Assembly (NCBI GenBank): GCA_900095095.1
Contig: FMBT01000502.1
Coordinates: 1 to 64,000, forward strand
Direction of reading: 5' to 3'
Length of the DNA: 64,000 bases
Source of the DNA: Fragilariopsis cylindrus CCMP1102
Taxonomy: Eukaryota; Bacillariophyta; Bacillariophyceae; Bacillariales; Bacillariaceae
Shown: positions 44,001 through 56,141 of the stretch, piece after piece
How the letters are laid out: every line of letters starts with the position of its first letter
Position numbering within the stretch: position 1 is the first letter of the stretch
Made by a program: the position numbers and the translations under genes
Notes under the pieces: model-generated
The model's database searches: none
The model's input: only the letters and a program-made list of their open reading frames with translations
What the model was told of the DNA's origin: nothing

Positions 44001-46616
44001 TCCCACCGGAAGAATATTTTGGTACATTCGATTTAGTCTTGATCGATCTCGTTTGTGAAATTTTTGATTCCCTTCGAGTCGGTGATCATAATGAACGATT
44101 GGTCGATTATATGATGAAATTACTCAAACCGGAAGGAATATTGGTCCGTCAGGAGGATTGGGCGGAACACAATGTTGTTGATTTTGCAAAGCATACAGTC
44201 GATTTGAATGTATTCGGCATGCCACATTCATGTTCACAATTCTTTACGATGGGTAGTAATGGAATTGATTTTGCGAATCATGAACGTGTCGATCATGGAT
44301 TAGAAGATTTAATATGGTACGAACCAAACGTTGATGATAACAATCATACTTTGGTATGGGGAAATTATCGTAACAACCTGGATCCACCTGACCGGATTTG
44401 TCTACAAGATGATGATCGCGAGGACAGCATTACGGACGAGTTTTTCACGGAAAACAAAACTCGAGCAGCGACGAATAATGATGCATCACGTTCAAGTGTT
44501 GGAATCTTTGTAGCTATTGAGGCGGAAAACGTAACTATTGATCTCGATGACGATTCATTGGTAGTAACTACCGTGAAGAAAGCATTGGATGAAATCGGAT
44601 TCGTCGATACTAAGCTGAATGTCAATTCGCTCAATTCAACGTTCAATTCTTTTGTCTTCATTTTTGAGGAAGGGTACTTAGCGATGCGGACGTGGTCGGA
44701 AGATAAATATTGTTTAATGGATCTTCAGCTATGGAATACCATCGCGAATCATGAACGTGCTGTTTCGAAACTAGTTACAGCTGTCGGTGGAAATGTCGAA
44801 GCGGGTTCTACGTCGTCCTTTCTCATAACTACCGGAGGTATGTTTGGTATCCGTAATAATCTTCACGACAACGAACGTTCCAATGAGATCATCCCTTCGT
44901 CGTGGTGTGGTCAAGACGACTCCGACAATGAAAGTAGCGACAAAATAGTTGATGGTTATTCGATTGAATCGACTCTGTCACAACTGCAAGGACTTGATAT
45001 CGTTCTCAGCGAGATGCTGTCAAGTTTTTTCACCAAGATCGATCCCACCGTGATAGTGTTATGTCCAGATAAATCATCTCCGTGCAGATCCTTCGACGAC
45101 GTAGATTACGGACAGGCGCAGGTCATCCCGCTGTATGCATGTCCTGATATTATCGATGGTGATGATTCTACTTTGGGTCGGTGTGAACAGGAGATAATGC
45201 AAAATATCCGTGACATGCTATCCTTGTCAAAAAGTGCAGAGAAGATTGAAGCAATGGTCATCGATTCCGAAACTCCACGGGAATTGGGGCAGATAGTTAA
45301 TAGAATTTTTGTTAATGGTGCATCAAGTTTCCAATGGTTGTCTCATGATTATGTTGTGCTGGTACCATCACCCGCTACGGGTCCTTTGGACAAGAATCAC
45401 GATACTTCATGGAGATATCAATTCCTAGAACGCTTTCGAACGGATGCTATTGAATTCAATCCAGTATATCATGCCACTATCGCCTTCACCGCTCTTTCTT
45501 CGAGCAGCAGCAAGTGGAATATTGGCGTGCTGCGGACTGGTAATTCTTGGTTTTACGATCAGCTTATCGAATCAATGAATAAGATCCGACGCACAGTGGA
45601 TTTCGAGGATGTTTCCCTTCTTGAGTCAAAAACTGGAGTTATCTCTCATATTCCTGACTATCAACCAAGCAAGTGGGCAACCCCATCCGATTACGATATT
45701 CAACCTGCTACCAATCAATGGTCGGAACAACGTCCACTTGGACGACAACTCCTTGCACAATACGAGAAATTACCAACACTTCCTGATGATATTTCTGTAG
45801 GTGCGGATGTTATTATTTATCGTGAGCTCTATGACGATTGGTGCATAGTAAGTACTTGCGTTGAAATATTGACCCCTTCCTTTTATGATTTGTTGTATGT
45901 TGCTAGACTGTGAAACTAACTGTGTGTGTGTGTTTTTCTTTTCGATAGGGTTCCGTATACGATATCTGGGAAGAGACAGAAGATGAACTGCAGTATACGG
46001 TTCGTTGTGCTGGGAGAGAGGCATCGTTTCAAGACGTAGGACGAGATTTACTTGCCGAGCTGGATGACGACATTCAAACAACAAATATAATTCCTTTTGG
46101 TTCTACTGTCATTGCAGATGGTGAAGAAAAGTGGCTCTTCGTATCTGGTACGAAGCACAAATAATTGGAATGAATGATGAGGGGAAATATAAAGTATATT
46201 ATCTCGGTAGTGGAGAGATTTCTTTTCTCGATCGAAGGCAGGTCATCCAGAGTCCAAGTACCTACTTGTCATCATTACCGACATACGTCAAAGCATTTAC
46301 CACGTGCGCTGATTTCGAACAATTTTTGTTAGATAATAAGATTCTTCCTAACGGAGTAGATAATAATATATCCAACCAAAAAGTTGGTGATGGCTGCATC
46401 GTACTAACATCTTTTTCCTCTACTAAAAGAGAAGGTGGTGATATCACTACGATTATAGTTACGTACGATGGAAGGAAACACATTGATCTGAATGTCTACT
46501 CACCAGAGAATGCATCATCTGTGAATAATATCGCAAATGAACTAGCCCTACGGGATGATATTCCAGGCTTTATGCGAATCCAGAATGATTCCCACCCACG
46601 CGGATATGGTAGGTAG
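41093..46616 (+). CDS. anchor + SET-like + aminopropyltransferase-like + dead AdoMetDC-like + Tudor-like protein
   Basis: Starts MKLFGTTVRRRRRQR with one membrane segment (about 30-50). A SET-like region follows (RIVARQDIPKGTLLVSVP near 41615; RLIKKGEILVLPYHS near 42480). A spermidine-synthase-like domain has CLHLNGVLHS, the SAM loop VLFVGGGDLVILHEIL, VIGMELDQTV and VHWWFGDGSKSL; the usual DxxD catalytic pair is changed to IDLVCE. From about 44490 an AdoMet-decarboxylase-like fold reads SVGIFVAIEAE and GYLAMRTWSE; the pyruvoyl Ser and catalytic His of the family are Gly and Arg. The tail (YEAQIIGMNDEGKYKVYYLG) is Tudor/Agenet-like. Introns: 43648-43758, 43777-43893, 45850-45949. One-base frame shifts near 42412, 43917 and 46142. 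Polyamine pathway origin is clear; present function is unknown, possibly polyamine or SAM sensing. Confidence 0.7.
43648..43893 (+). other. twin introns flanking an 18-nt microexon
   Basis: Intron A is 43648-43758 (GTAAGTACGG to TCTACAG) and intron B is 43777-43893 (GTAAGCGGTG to TCAAAAG). The 18-nt exon 43759-43776 supplies VIGMEL in phase, reading SVEL|VIGMEL|DQTV, which matches the acidic ribose-binding strand of SAM-dependent aminopropyltransferases. The two introns share their first about 90 bases almost word for word (ACAGATTTTTGATACT, TATTTGATTGATTCTCC, TTCATTT, AAAAGCT, CACACTA, GAAT, GCG). Confidence 0.8.
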
Positions 46617-47251
46617 TAACGTTTGGAGAAGATCTCCACAAGCCCTACTTTGGAACAAAATACCCAGCATCCATAGAATAACAATTTAGACAACAACAAC
46701 AATATAGAAATTATTAATCGTATAACCATACTTTAGCTTGCATATACATCTCACAAATCACTGGCATAGTTTTTTATTGCTTATTTTATTTTTTACATAC
46801 ACCGGTACCTATATGCATTATACTCGACTGACTCGACTGACTCAAATATATTCAACGAAGAATGCCATCGAAGCAAGAAATCGAATCAATCATCATTTCA
46901 ATCACGAACGCATTTTGGTTAGTGTGACTGCGCTCTCATCAAATCACGAGCCATCGAGTCAGGAGTCTCCCATTTCTTTTGAGAAAGGATCGCGGAAGAT
47001 GATGTTTCAACTTGGGTGCTTGCTGTCTATCCGTATGTATGCTTCAATATCGAAAAATCATTTGTGCATGTGTTTACGCACGCGAACATCACACGCAGTG
47101 TTCCGAAAAGGCACGACAGGAGCTGTAACAAGGAGGCAAGATGATATGCTTTGACAGCGAACTTCGAAGTTCTGTGTTTCCTTCTTCAGTAATTAAACTA
47201 CACAGTAATCAAGCATTCGTTATATTACTTGTACAATAATACTATATCACC
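46617..47251. other. intergenic upstream of FCP gene
   Basis: No supported gene. GACTC/GACTGA words near 46825-46842. The right end is the likely FCP promoter. Confidence 0.35.
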
Positions 47252-48318
47252 ATGAAGCTATCAATCCTTCTTTCTTAGTCGGCTCTGCGTAAGTACTTGT
47301 TAAATTAAATTCTAGAGATAAGAAATCTTAGTCTAGACGAGATTTAAAGAACGGATGCAACGAGAGAAGAAAAGGATGCACCTTTACAGAAACTGCCTTT
47401 TTACTCAATAGGGATCGATCGGGGAATACTGTAGGACTGTAAATTTCTCCAGGCATTATTGTGCTGCTGCGAATTCCCCCACGTCCATCCGCAATTTTCT
47501 GAAATAGTTTGTACTGTATTTAGAATTGCTGCTGCTCCCATGCCATCTCTCTCTTGATTTTCTTTTCTTTGAATTATTAAATTTGAATTCGATTTCTAAT
47601 ATCTCTCTCTCCTCCCTCTTCTTTCTTCCCGTGTAAATGATGAAACCGCGCCATTCGTTACCGTCTCATCTCGTTTCGGAATCTATCACACGATATATCT
47701 TCCTGTCGAAAATTTCCCTTCTCTCGCTTTTCTTTACATACGCGATTCGAACTCCCCAAAACAAAAACAAAAACCAGCGCCGCATTCGCTCCTGCTCAAA
47801 CATCACAAAAGACAACAAGTCTTTCGGCATGGAAAGATGAAACAGTTGTTGGTGTTACAGCACCTATGGGTTATTTTGATCCATTAGGATTATCACGAAA
47901 TAAAGATGATGCAACCATGTCCATGTATCGTGAAGCTGAATTAAAACATGGTCGGGTTGCTATGGCCGCAACATTAGGTTGGTATTTAAATGCTGCTGGT
48001 GTACATCCAGCATTCCAATCATCATTATCAAATAATCCATTAGAGGCCGCAAAACAATTACCTGCTGTTGGTTGGGTTCAATTTGTGTTAGGTTGTGGTG
48101 CAATTGAATGGATGGCGGAAAAAATTAAAGACCGTCCTGGATATAAGGCTGGTGATGTGTTAGGTGCCGCATATTGGGTAGATGATTCCGATGAAGGTTG
48201 GGTCGACTATCAAAATAAGGAAGTTAATAATGGTCGACTTGCAATGGTTGCTTTTATGGGTATTCTTACACAAGATTTATACTTTGGTAATTACGGTGAT
48301 CAAATTTTTCGTCATTAG
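47252..48318 (+). CDS. fucoxanthin-chlorophyll a/c binding protein (FCP/LHC), two exons
   Basis: Exon 1 (47252-47288) encodes a plastid-ER signal start MKLSILLS. To read on as LVGSA one T is missing (TTCTTAGTC where TTCTTTAGTC is expected). A GTAAGT intron of 489 nt (47289-47777) joins in phase to AAFAPA, the ASAFAP-type transit cleavage site of diatom plastid proteins. The mature part has WKDETVVGVTAPMGYFDPLGL, helix 1 EAELKHGRVAMAATLG with chlorophyll-binding Glu/His/Arg, a middle helix (VQFVLGCGAIEWM) and helix 3 NKEVNNGRLAMVAFMG, ending at a TAG. It binds fucoxanthin and chlorophylls a/c in thylakoid antennae. TCTTTCTTAG would also make a good splice acceptor, so an alternative first exon is possible. 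Confidence 0.85.
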
Positions 48319-49546
48319 AGAGAACTGAACTACTACTAGTATAGAACTATTACCGTAGAACCCATCCACGTAAAATGAATATAATGTACACCACCGGCGG
48401 CGGCTTGAAAACATGCATGGGTAAAAGTATAACCCCTCTCGTTTCTTTGTTTTGCTAACGGAATATACAGTGGAAGGCACGTAATTGCTCTCACAACATA
48501 ATGTCTGTTTGGACCCCGTAACCCTTCAATAGAGGCGCGATACGAATAATTAAAATAATAATAATAATAGACAACAGACTTTTTGTAAACACACCATACC
48601 AATAATAGCCATCTCTTTTTTTGTATTGTTTTGCTTTTTGTACAGTAGTATTGATATCATACTACCTCCATTCCCCGTATCGAATCATTAATGCACACAG
48701 CTTTAGCTAGAGTAGAATCGAACGCATGCATGTTCTCATAGCATACATAGGAGCAAAAGCCCTACAGTATCTACCCATCAATTTATTTATTATTATTTCA
48801 TCATGTAGAGCAAAAAATATGACACTTCACTGCTACATACCTTTAGAAAAGAAGTATGCCTTCCACTACACTTTTCCTAACATTATTATATTCCTAGCCT
48901 TCCAGTTGTTACACTAGGACCTAGCTAGTCGATAGGTGATATACTTCACTGCACTGCATTGCATTGTTGCAACATTGGCACTTACTTGCACATTATTAGT
49001 ATTAGTAGGCCAGCAGTTAGTTGCTGTCCATTAACATTAACCCCCATATAGTGAATGTTTTGGCGGGGTCATTGGCAATCCCTCTGAATTCTATGCATTT
49101 GTGCATTCATTCATTCATGCATTCATTGATTCCTGTTGATAATATTAATTTTTGATGTGATGTGTGCTGGTATGGTATGGATGTGAGTGTGTAGTACTGT
49201 GCAGGGGATGATTGCAGTATGGAAAGAAGACAACATCATCAAGTCAGTATATAATATGGATTTATTCACAGCATACCAGCATTGAATGATTTTTTCTAGT
49301 TAACAACAACAACAACAACAACAACCAATTCATAGTTAGGCAGGAATGACATGTTATAATTCTTACTTTGAATCAATTTACTTTTGCTTTGTCCAACTAA
49401 GCAGGGTGTGTGTACCATTTAGTCAAAAAGTCATCATGTATATAGTCTAAGCCACCTGTATTGCTGAGCGCTCTGTTCCTGGTTACTCCAAAACATGTTA
49501 TATATACTTTTTTAAGAAGTAGTGTGTAAAATGGGCTGCAGTAGCA

Positions 49547-49580
<34 letters not shown>

Positions 49581-51599
49581 AATATCATATAGCAACTGGG
49601 AACATGATATGTCCATTTCTATTTCCTGCAGTGCTTTATACTCACACACTACACACCACACTACATCATGCAATTCAACTAGGTAGGTCAGTAAGCGACA
49701 ACAATGGTAGATCTTGCAAGCAAGCGTGGTTAAATATCTTTGGTACACAGGTGTGACAACCACAGTGAATCTTAATTACATCTAGTCATCCATCTAGTCA
49801 TCCCTACAGGCAGACAGGCAGACAGAGGCAGGTAGCTAGAGATTATACACTGGGAAAAGTCAAAGTTGAATCAAAAGGGGATTCTACCATTAGCAATGAA
49901 TAAGATAACAACCCCCTACAGTTTATCCCTTCCTAGTGGTATAGCATATGCATAGTGCACATAATCTTCTTCAAGAAGAGGTGTGCAAAAGAGAGTAAGT
50001 AGTAACAAGAAATTTAGAATGAATAACTAAAATACTAACTAACAACCAAGCAAGATAAAAGTGTTGCCTCTTAATAGCACAAAGATAAAAAAATGTTATA
50101 TACAATAGCAAAATTCCTCATATCAACCTGACAGAGGGAATTCATTAATAGGAAGGAAAAGTCACTGTAATTTGGTCATTTAGAAAAAAGTCAGAAATAG
50201 ATGATGGAGTATCTCCGCAACAAATCACTCCGTGAACCAAATTAGACTGCACCTCTTCCTCCCTAGTATTATGTTTATTTTTCCAAAAATAATTCACTCC
50301 TGTAATAATCCAACCAGTAGCAGTGGATGTTGGATCCATATGGGTACTAAGGTGTTGAATTTAAATATTAACCTTTTTGATTAAAAAATCAGGGTTCACC
50401 AAACAACAGTAGGGTTCAGTTCTGTTCTTACTTCACTTTCTTTACTATAACAAAGCCATGATTATGCTTAGAGTCAGAACCCTTGATGGTAATGCAACCC
50501 ACCCCCACATGCAGGTATACTCTAAGGTTTGCAAATTAGCTGTGTGCACCCCAAATAAGACAAGAAGTACACATTTCAATCGGCCATCCCTGTCTTTGAT
50601 GAATACCTCTCCACATGCTGAAATCTTGTGAGGAATAAACACACACAAGTCACAAAAAGTCATCAACTAACTTGAGCAGCTGTATACTAAGTGATGTATA
50701 GAGGAGGGTAAAATAAATTGTGAATAGTGAATCAGCATATATTGTATTAAAAACTAAAACTATAGCCTCATAATTAGGAGTATGGCATGTCATATACTCT
50801 TTTCTGACCTTATTGTGGTTAGTTGGTGCAATGGAATGTATGTGTACTCTGCCATTTACTTGTACAATCCGTCTGTGCGTAACAACTATCATCAGACTGG
50901 TTGTTCTTACCTACCTGCCCCCCCAGGGGTAATAATCTATACGGGGTGCGTCACTGCGCGATTTTGATTGAAGCTATGCTGTACCCAAATAAGAAAATTG
51001 GACCCAAATTAATTTTTCACATTTTTTTCAACTAGATATTACTAGTTAACTATACCATTTTGGACCACATATAACATACAAAAAAAACAAAAAATAAAAA
51101 ACACTTTTGTGGACCGTATTTTATGCTGATTCTGAAAATACCCTCTATTCATGGCTAACTTGAGTTGATCTGCTCCTTGAAAATTGCAGAAATTATGAAG
51201 TTGTTTTTACAGTGAGTTTAGTTTTGAGTCCCACAAACTTGAGTCATGATTTGGTTAATAAAACCCTGTAAAAACAACTGCATAACAGATAGCAACACAT
51301 ATTATGTGTTTCCATCTATCTACACACACACACACACACACACATATAAAAAATACGCACAGAAGCTTGTACTAAATAATATGAAAAGTCCAGGTAAAAG
51401 ATGATAGAGATATAGCCTCAATATACTATTACATCGTATTACCCAACCACAACATCCGGCCAATAGTATGCATGCATGAGTTTGGGTGTCTGCTGGAAAT
51501 CTTAGTAAGTTAGAGACAGACTGACTATAGATTATCTTAGAAATAGCGAAAAAGTACTATTACAGCAAAAATTATTCATTAAGTTACATTATCAATTAT
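48319..51599. other. 3.3-kb region without a recognisable gene
   Basis: Frames are short and show no family features. Simple repeats: TG repeat at 49549-49579, AAC repeat near 49303-49326, CA repeat near 51323-51343, ATTCATTC words near 49105-49130. Base composition is more even than in the gene-rich parts. It could hold RNA genes or decayed elements, but I see no diagnostic structure. Confidence 0.4.
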
Positions 51600-54500
51600 T
51601 TAAGCAAAGAATGAAAAGCTATCAGCACTAGTATTAGAAAAAGACCGCCCTAGTGAAGGTAATTCTGTAGCAGCATCACTACTGGTGCGACGTGTCATTA
51701 ATGCACCTCTAACATCTATTCCTTTTTTCCAACGCGTTAATCCGTGTTCACTAACAGCTTTAGCAACCTCTTTTGCTTCACGTGTTTCATCATCATCATC
51801 GTCGTTGATGGTCAAAGTTACATTCCCCAATTCACTTTTTAATTTATGATTTGATACCTGGAGTGCATCAACACGATTTTGTAATGCCTTCATCTGTTTC
51901 TGATGTATTTCATTAGGAATATCTTTCTTTTGGTTACATATTGTATTAACCATTCGAAGAGATAAGCTTTTGGGTAGACCTCGTACAGCTTTATTGTTTG
52001 TTTCTAAATCACCAGCACCAGCACCTCCAGCACCACCACTAACGCTAAAATCACGTTCACCTTTTTGATTTCTCATATGCTTTAATTCCTCTGAAAGAAC
52101 CGCAACTCTTCATCTTTTTGTTTTAATTTTATATCAGCCTGTGCTTTCTCAACACCCATTCTACCTAACAATGTTTTATTTTCATTCATTAATTCTGTTA
52201 TTTGTTCAACTAAATGATCACTATTTTCACCATCACTATTACGTTTTGATATTTCGTTTTGTTGATGTTGATGCAGCTCCAATTGTTGCTCTCTTAAAAC
52301 CTTTTCTTTTTCATCCAACATTGATTTCAAGATTTGATTTCTATATCTAATTTTTGTTTTTCTTTGGTTGCCATTTGGAATTGTGACTTACTTTTTTTCG
52401 TCTCACGTTGGGATTCTTTTAATTGTCGTTGTACTTTTTGGACCATTTGCAGTGGTGTATCAAGATCAGGATCAGAATCAACATCCACTATACTTGATTC
52501 CGATGATGGTTTCTGTTTTCCATCATTTTTTTCGGATTGTTTCTTGATGGGAGTCTGTTTACATTTTGGATGCAATCGATCACGAATAATTTCGGTTTCT
52601 TGCGATTGTCGTCGTTGTGGTAACCTCGGTGATATATCAAGATATGAATCACAACTATCGTTAAAGTCAAATACGCTACTAGCACCAAAGACGCTGCTAT
52701 CTTCAAAAATTCCGCTCGTGTTACTAGTGTTACTAGCATCCAAATTGATTTTGACGTTTTCGGACGTTGTTCTTTTTCGTCCTCTATTATTACTATTACC
52801 GTTACCATTTTGTCCAACAGATTTTGATCGACCATGACCCCGTTTGCCCCCTTCTCTACCGCCAACACCATCACCATCATCATCACCGTCGCCTTCACTA
52901 CCGGTAGTGCTGCAACTTCCACCACTATTTTTACTATCGCGACGACCCCCCGCACGAACACTTCGACTACGCCGATTGTTATTACCACCAACAGTGGAAT
53001 GACCGGTCGTCGATGCGGCACGAGACTTCTTTGATGACACTGATAATGTTGATTGATGTATTCTTTCCATACAGCTTTTGTTGTCGCCATTACCATTGTC
53101 AATGTCATTTTTTTTACTGCTACTGCCTCTACGAAAAAATCACCTAATGTTCCTGGGGATTTCATCAAAGATGGTGCACCACCTTGTAATTTCTCTCTTT
53201 TTGTACATTCATGAATACTTTGACTCATTAATACGTCTAATGAACCCACACTATGTAAACTGGTATCCAAAGATTTAGCACGTCCTGATTGAGGTGCCTT
53301 CTTCTTCTTGCGTTGTGCTGGAGTTGCTAAATTCCTGCCATACTGTGTGAACCAGAATCCGAAGATTTATTACGTCTTGGTTGATTATTATTAAGACTTA
53401 TTTGATGATGCTGCGTTGTTGCAGCAGCAATAATAACAGGTGCAGCCTTCTTCTTGCGTTCTGCTACTGGAGTTAACATACCCATACTACGTGAACTGAG
53501 ACTATGTTGTGAACTGGAATCCAAAGATTTATTACGTCGTTTTACCTGTGCTCTTTTTGATATTATTGACGACGACAACGACGACGGCGACACCGGCTTT
53601 GCTATTGCAGTAGTTGTTGCAGCATTGATGACAGCAATTTTCTTCTTTCTACGTGCTACTGGAGTAGGAGTTAACATTCCTCCCATACTTATTTTCTTCT
53701 TGCGTTGTGCTCTTGGTGTTGATACAATTCCTCCTGTACTATGTGAACTAGAATCCAATGATTTATTACGTCTTGTTCTAAATGGACTACTTGGATATTT
53801 TTTGTGTTGTTTGAACCAGATGAAGGTGAAGGTGGTGGCGTCGCTTCTGATGATCCAGATAATGATAAAGTCAATGATCGTAATGACGAACTTTGACTGA
53901 TATGTAGATCTTGAAAGGATTGGCTCATAGCAGTAGTGCCAGTATCAGAATAAGATTTACGTCGTGGTCGTACTGCTTTTTTTATTGTTTTGGTCCCCCT
54001 AGTATTAGAAACTACTACCGGTGACAATGGTGTCAATGCAACTAGTGTATCCAGTGCAAACGACGCTGAAGAATCTTGTAGTTCAGCTAACAATAAAGTA
54101 GACGGACTAATAGATACTTCATCATCATTATCATCTTCGATAGCAGCAGTAGTAGTAGTAGTAGTAGTGCCTGAACCATGATTATCTTCGGATGTTGCTG
54201 TTGCTGCTGCTGCTGCTGCTGTTGCTGCTGCTGTTGTGTCGATGATTTTCGTTTGATTTTTTTTTCTTTAACAACACGTTTTGTAGAAACTACCCTGCCC
54301 CCCGATGATGACATATCGTCGGTAGTAGGAGTGCTAGTGGTGCCGTTCCCTACTGAAACATCATCATCATCATCACCATCATCATCTGTTGATGCTGATG
54401 CCGATGAATTCTTTTTTGTTACCCGTAGTTTGATTTTTTTACCTTTGTTAACACGTTTGATAGGTTCATCAGTAGTTTCTTCATTGACCTGCGATAAAAC

Positions 54501-54647
54501 GCCACCATCAATTTCTTCTACTTTGCCTTTGTCTTTGTCTTTCGTTGCCTGCTTCTGTTTCTTCTTCTTTTTCTTACTGTTAATGGAAGAGGAAGTGTTG
54601 ATGGATGAGGAAGTGTTAATGGAGGAGGAAGACGACGGCGACTTCAT
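51600..54647 (-). CDS. Ser/Lys-rich coiled-coil protein, frame-disrupted
   Basis: Six minus-strand frames abut and read as one protein of about 1,000 residues. N-terminal part (54647): Ser and Lys-rich, then poly-Gln (about 54188-54238) that changes to poly-Ala frame. Middle: repeated ML-TPVA-RKKK and RRNKSLDSSSHS units (three to four times, 53327-53760), a motif repeat of unknown role. Then a Gly/Arg-rich part, and a C-terminal coiled coil (VQRQLKESQRETKK, EKVLREQQLELHQHQ, ALQNRVDALQVSNHKLKSEL) ending SFSFFA. One base appears lost at an A6 run near 53797, near 53290, near 53080-53130, near 52335 and near 52100; one shift is at the poly-Gln tract. Likely a scaffold or cytoskeletal protein; no catalytic domain. 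Confidence 0.55.
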
Positions 54648-55248
54648 CGTGTTTTGTTTTGTTTTGCCCGCCTTTGTCTAAGTTGTTCTTGTTCAGTTGT
54701 GTCGGAGTGTGGAGTCCGTGTTACTACTATTCTAGTAGTGATGAAGTACCGTAGATCTGAGGCAGAAAAGAGGAGAGAGATAGAGAGATGCTGAGACTAA
54801 ACTCGACTCGACTCGACTCAAGGCCTTTCTGAGTAGGAATTAGTCGTGGTTTGTTTTTAATTCGCTGCGATATTCTTTCTTCTCTTGCTGGCTACCGTAC
54901 GTTCATCAACTAACAGCAAACTTACTGTACCGTACTGTATGCCTGCCGTTTTGTTTTGTCTTTGATTGTGTTTCTTTGTTTCTTGGTAAAGAATTTTTCT
55001 AAAAAGTTATATGCAGTATTGTATAATATATTATTATATTCATGCTGACAGTTGTGCATTGGTACAGGTGGCAAAATTAATCGTACAGTAGAGGAGGAAA
55101 GTGCATTAGTTATTATTTTTAAAAGCACAAACAGCACAACACGTAGTGTTTCTTCGCCGACATGCATCAACGACTAACGGATAGTGTAGGCAGTTAAGTA
55201 CGACTACTCCTAATTGTACTTTAAGTACTATATTTTTTGGATTTAACT
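54648..55248. other. intergenic upstream of coiled-coil gene
   Basis: No gene seen. GACTCGACTC words near 54799-54820 and GTAC palindromes near 54896-54940. Confidence 0.4.
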
Positions 55249-55839
55249 GGAGCACCCGATCGAAAAAAATTAATCGTGGAAAACGTTGAAACACGCGCGA
55301 CCATTGATTAATTTTATTTCGCCGAAAAGGGGATAATATTATGCCCCCAAAACGAGACGGTCTAATTAAAATTAAAAATTAGAAAATATTAGAAACTGAA
55401 AACCAATATTTAGAAGAATTTAGAAGAATTTAGAAAAATTTAGAAATTTTTAGAAAAGTCTAGAAAAACATAGAAAACTTTAGAAAAAAATCGAAGGGAA
55501 CTTCTTGATAGTTTCTCATATACCCCGCGATCAAAAGTTCTGGTCGCAGTACCGGTTTCTTTTCGGGGGCATAGTAAAATCGCCATTCAAAATCTTTTTA
55601 TTAATTAGAAAAGTTTAGAAACTTTTAGAAAAACTTAGAAAGATTTAGAAAGATTTAGAAGGAATTAGAAAAAATTAGAAACGCGACTGACAAAATTAGA
55701 AAAAATTAGAAACATCTATGCCAAATTAGAACCCTAATAAGGGGCATATAGTTTTCCCCCTTTTCGGCGAAATAATTAAACAATGGTCGCGCATGTTTCA
55801 ACCGTTTTCCACGATTATTGTTTTTGGATCGGGTGCTCC
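55249..55839. mobile_element. non-autonomous DNA element with about 105-bp terminal inverted repeats
   Basis: The left arm begins GGAGCACCCGATC and continues AATAATCGTGG-like, GTTGAAACA, GCGCGACCATTG and TTTCGCCGAAAAGGGG (about 55249-55350). The right arm (about 55740-55839) is its inverted copy: CCCCTTTTCGGCGAAAT, CAATGGTCGCGC, TGTTTCAAC, CCACGATTATTG, GATCGGGTGCTCC. The core (55380-55735) is a degenerate array of TTAGAAA/TTAGAAAAA words interrupted by a short GC-richer block with CGGTTTCTTTTCGGGGGC. No protein frame inside. No clear target-site duplication could be read at the ends. The length and symmetry fit a MITE or foldback element. Confidence 0.75.
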
Positions 55840-56141
55840 TGTATGTGGCATATTTGTTTTTGAACATTGGCTTAATGCGGCTAGGTCATAAATCATTATT
55901 TATTCGAAAAAATATCGTTGAAGAGACGTTAGGCTTATTTGTTAAGTTCGGCATCACATTTAAGTCACGAACCCGATGGATCAACCCTAACCTTAAATAG
56001 TAATAAATGTTTGTACCTTTTTTCGATATTCACGCGCTACTATAGCTGAAAAAGTTAAAAGCTTCTCACATTCCGTGACCGTATTCTGAATAGCAGTAGT
56101 TCCTAATCATCACTCAATGAACGAATCTTGCCTCTTCAAAA

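Noticed and set aside
46738-47154. 138-residue plus-strand frame
   Set aside because: No family features, untypical composition, and it sits in the FCP upstream region.
49397-49763. Frames on both strands with Thr-His or Val-Cys runs
   Set aside because: They are translations of the TG/CA microsatellite.
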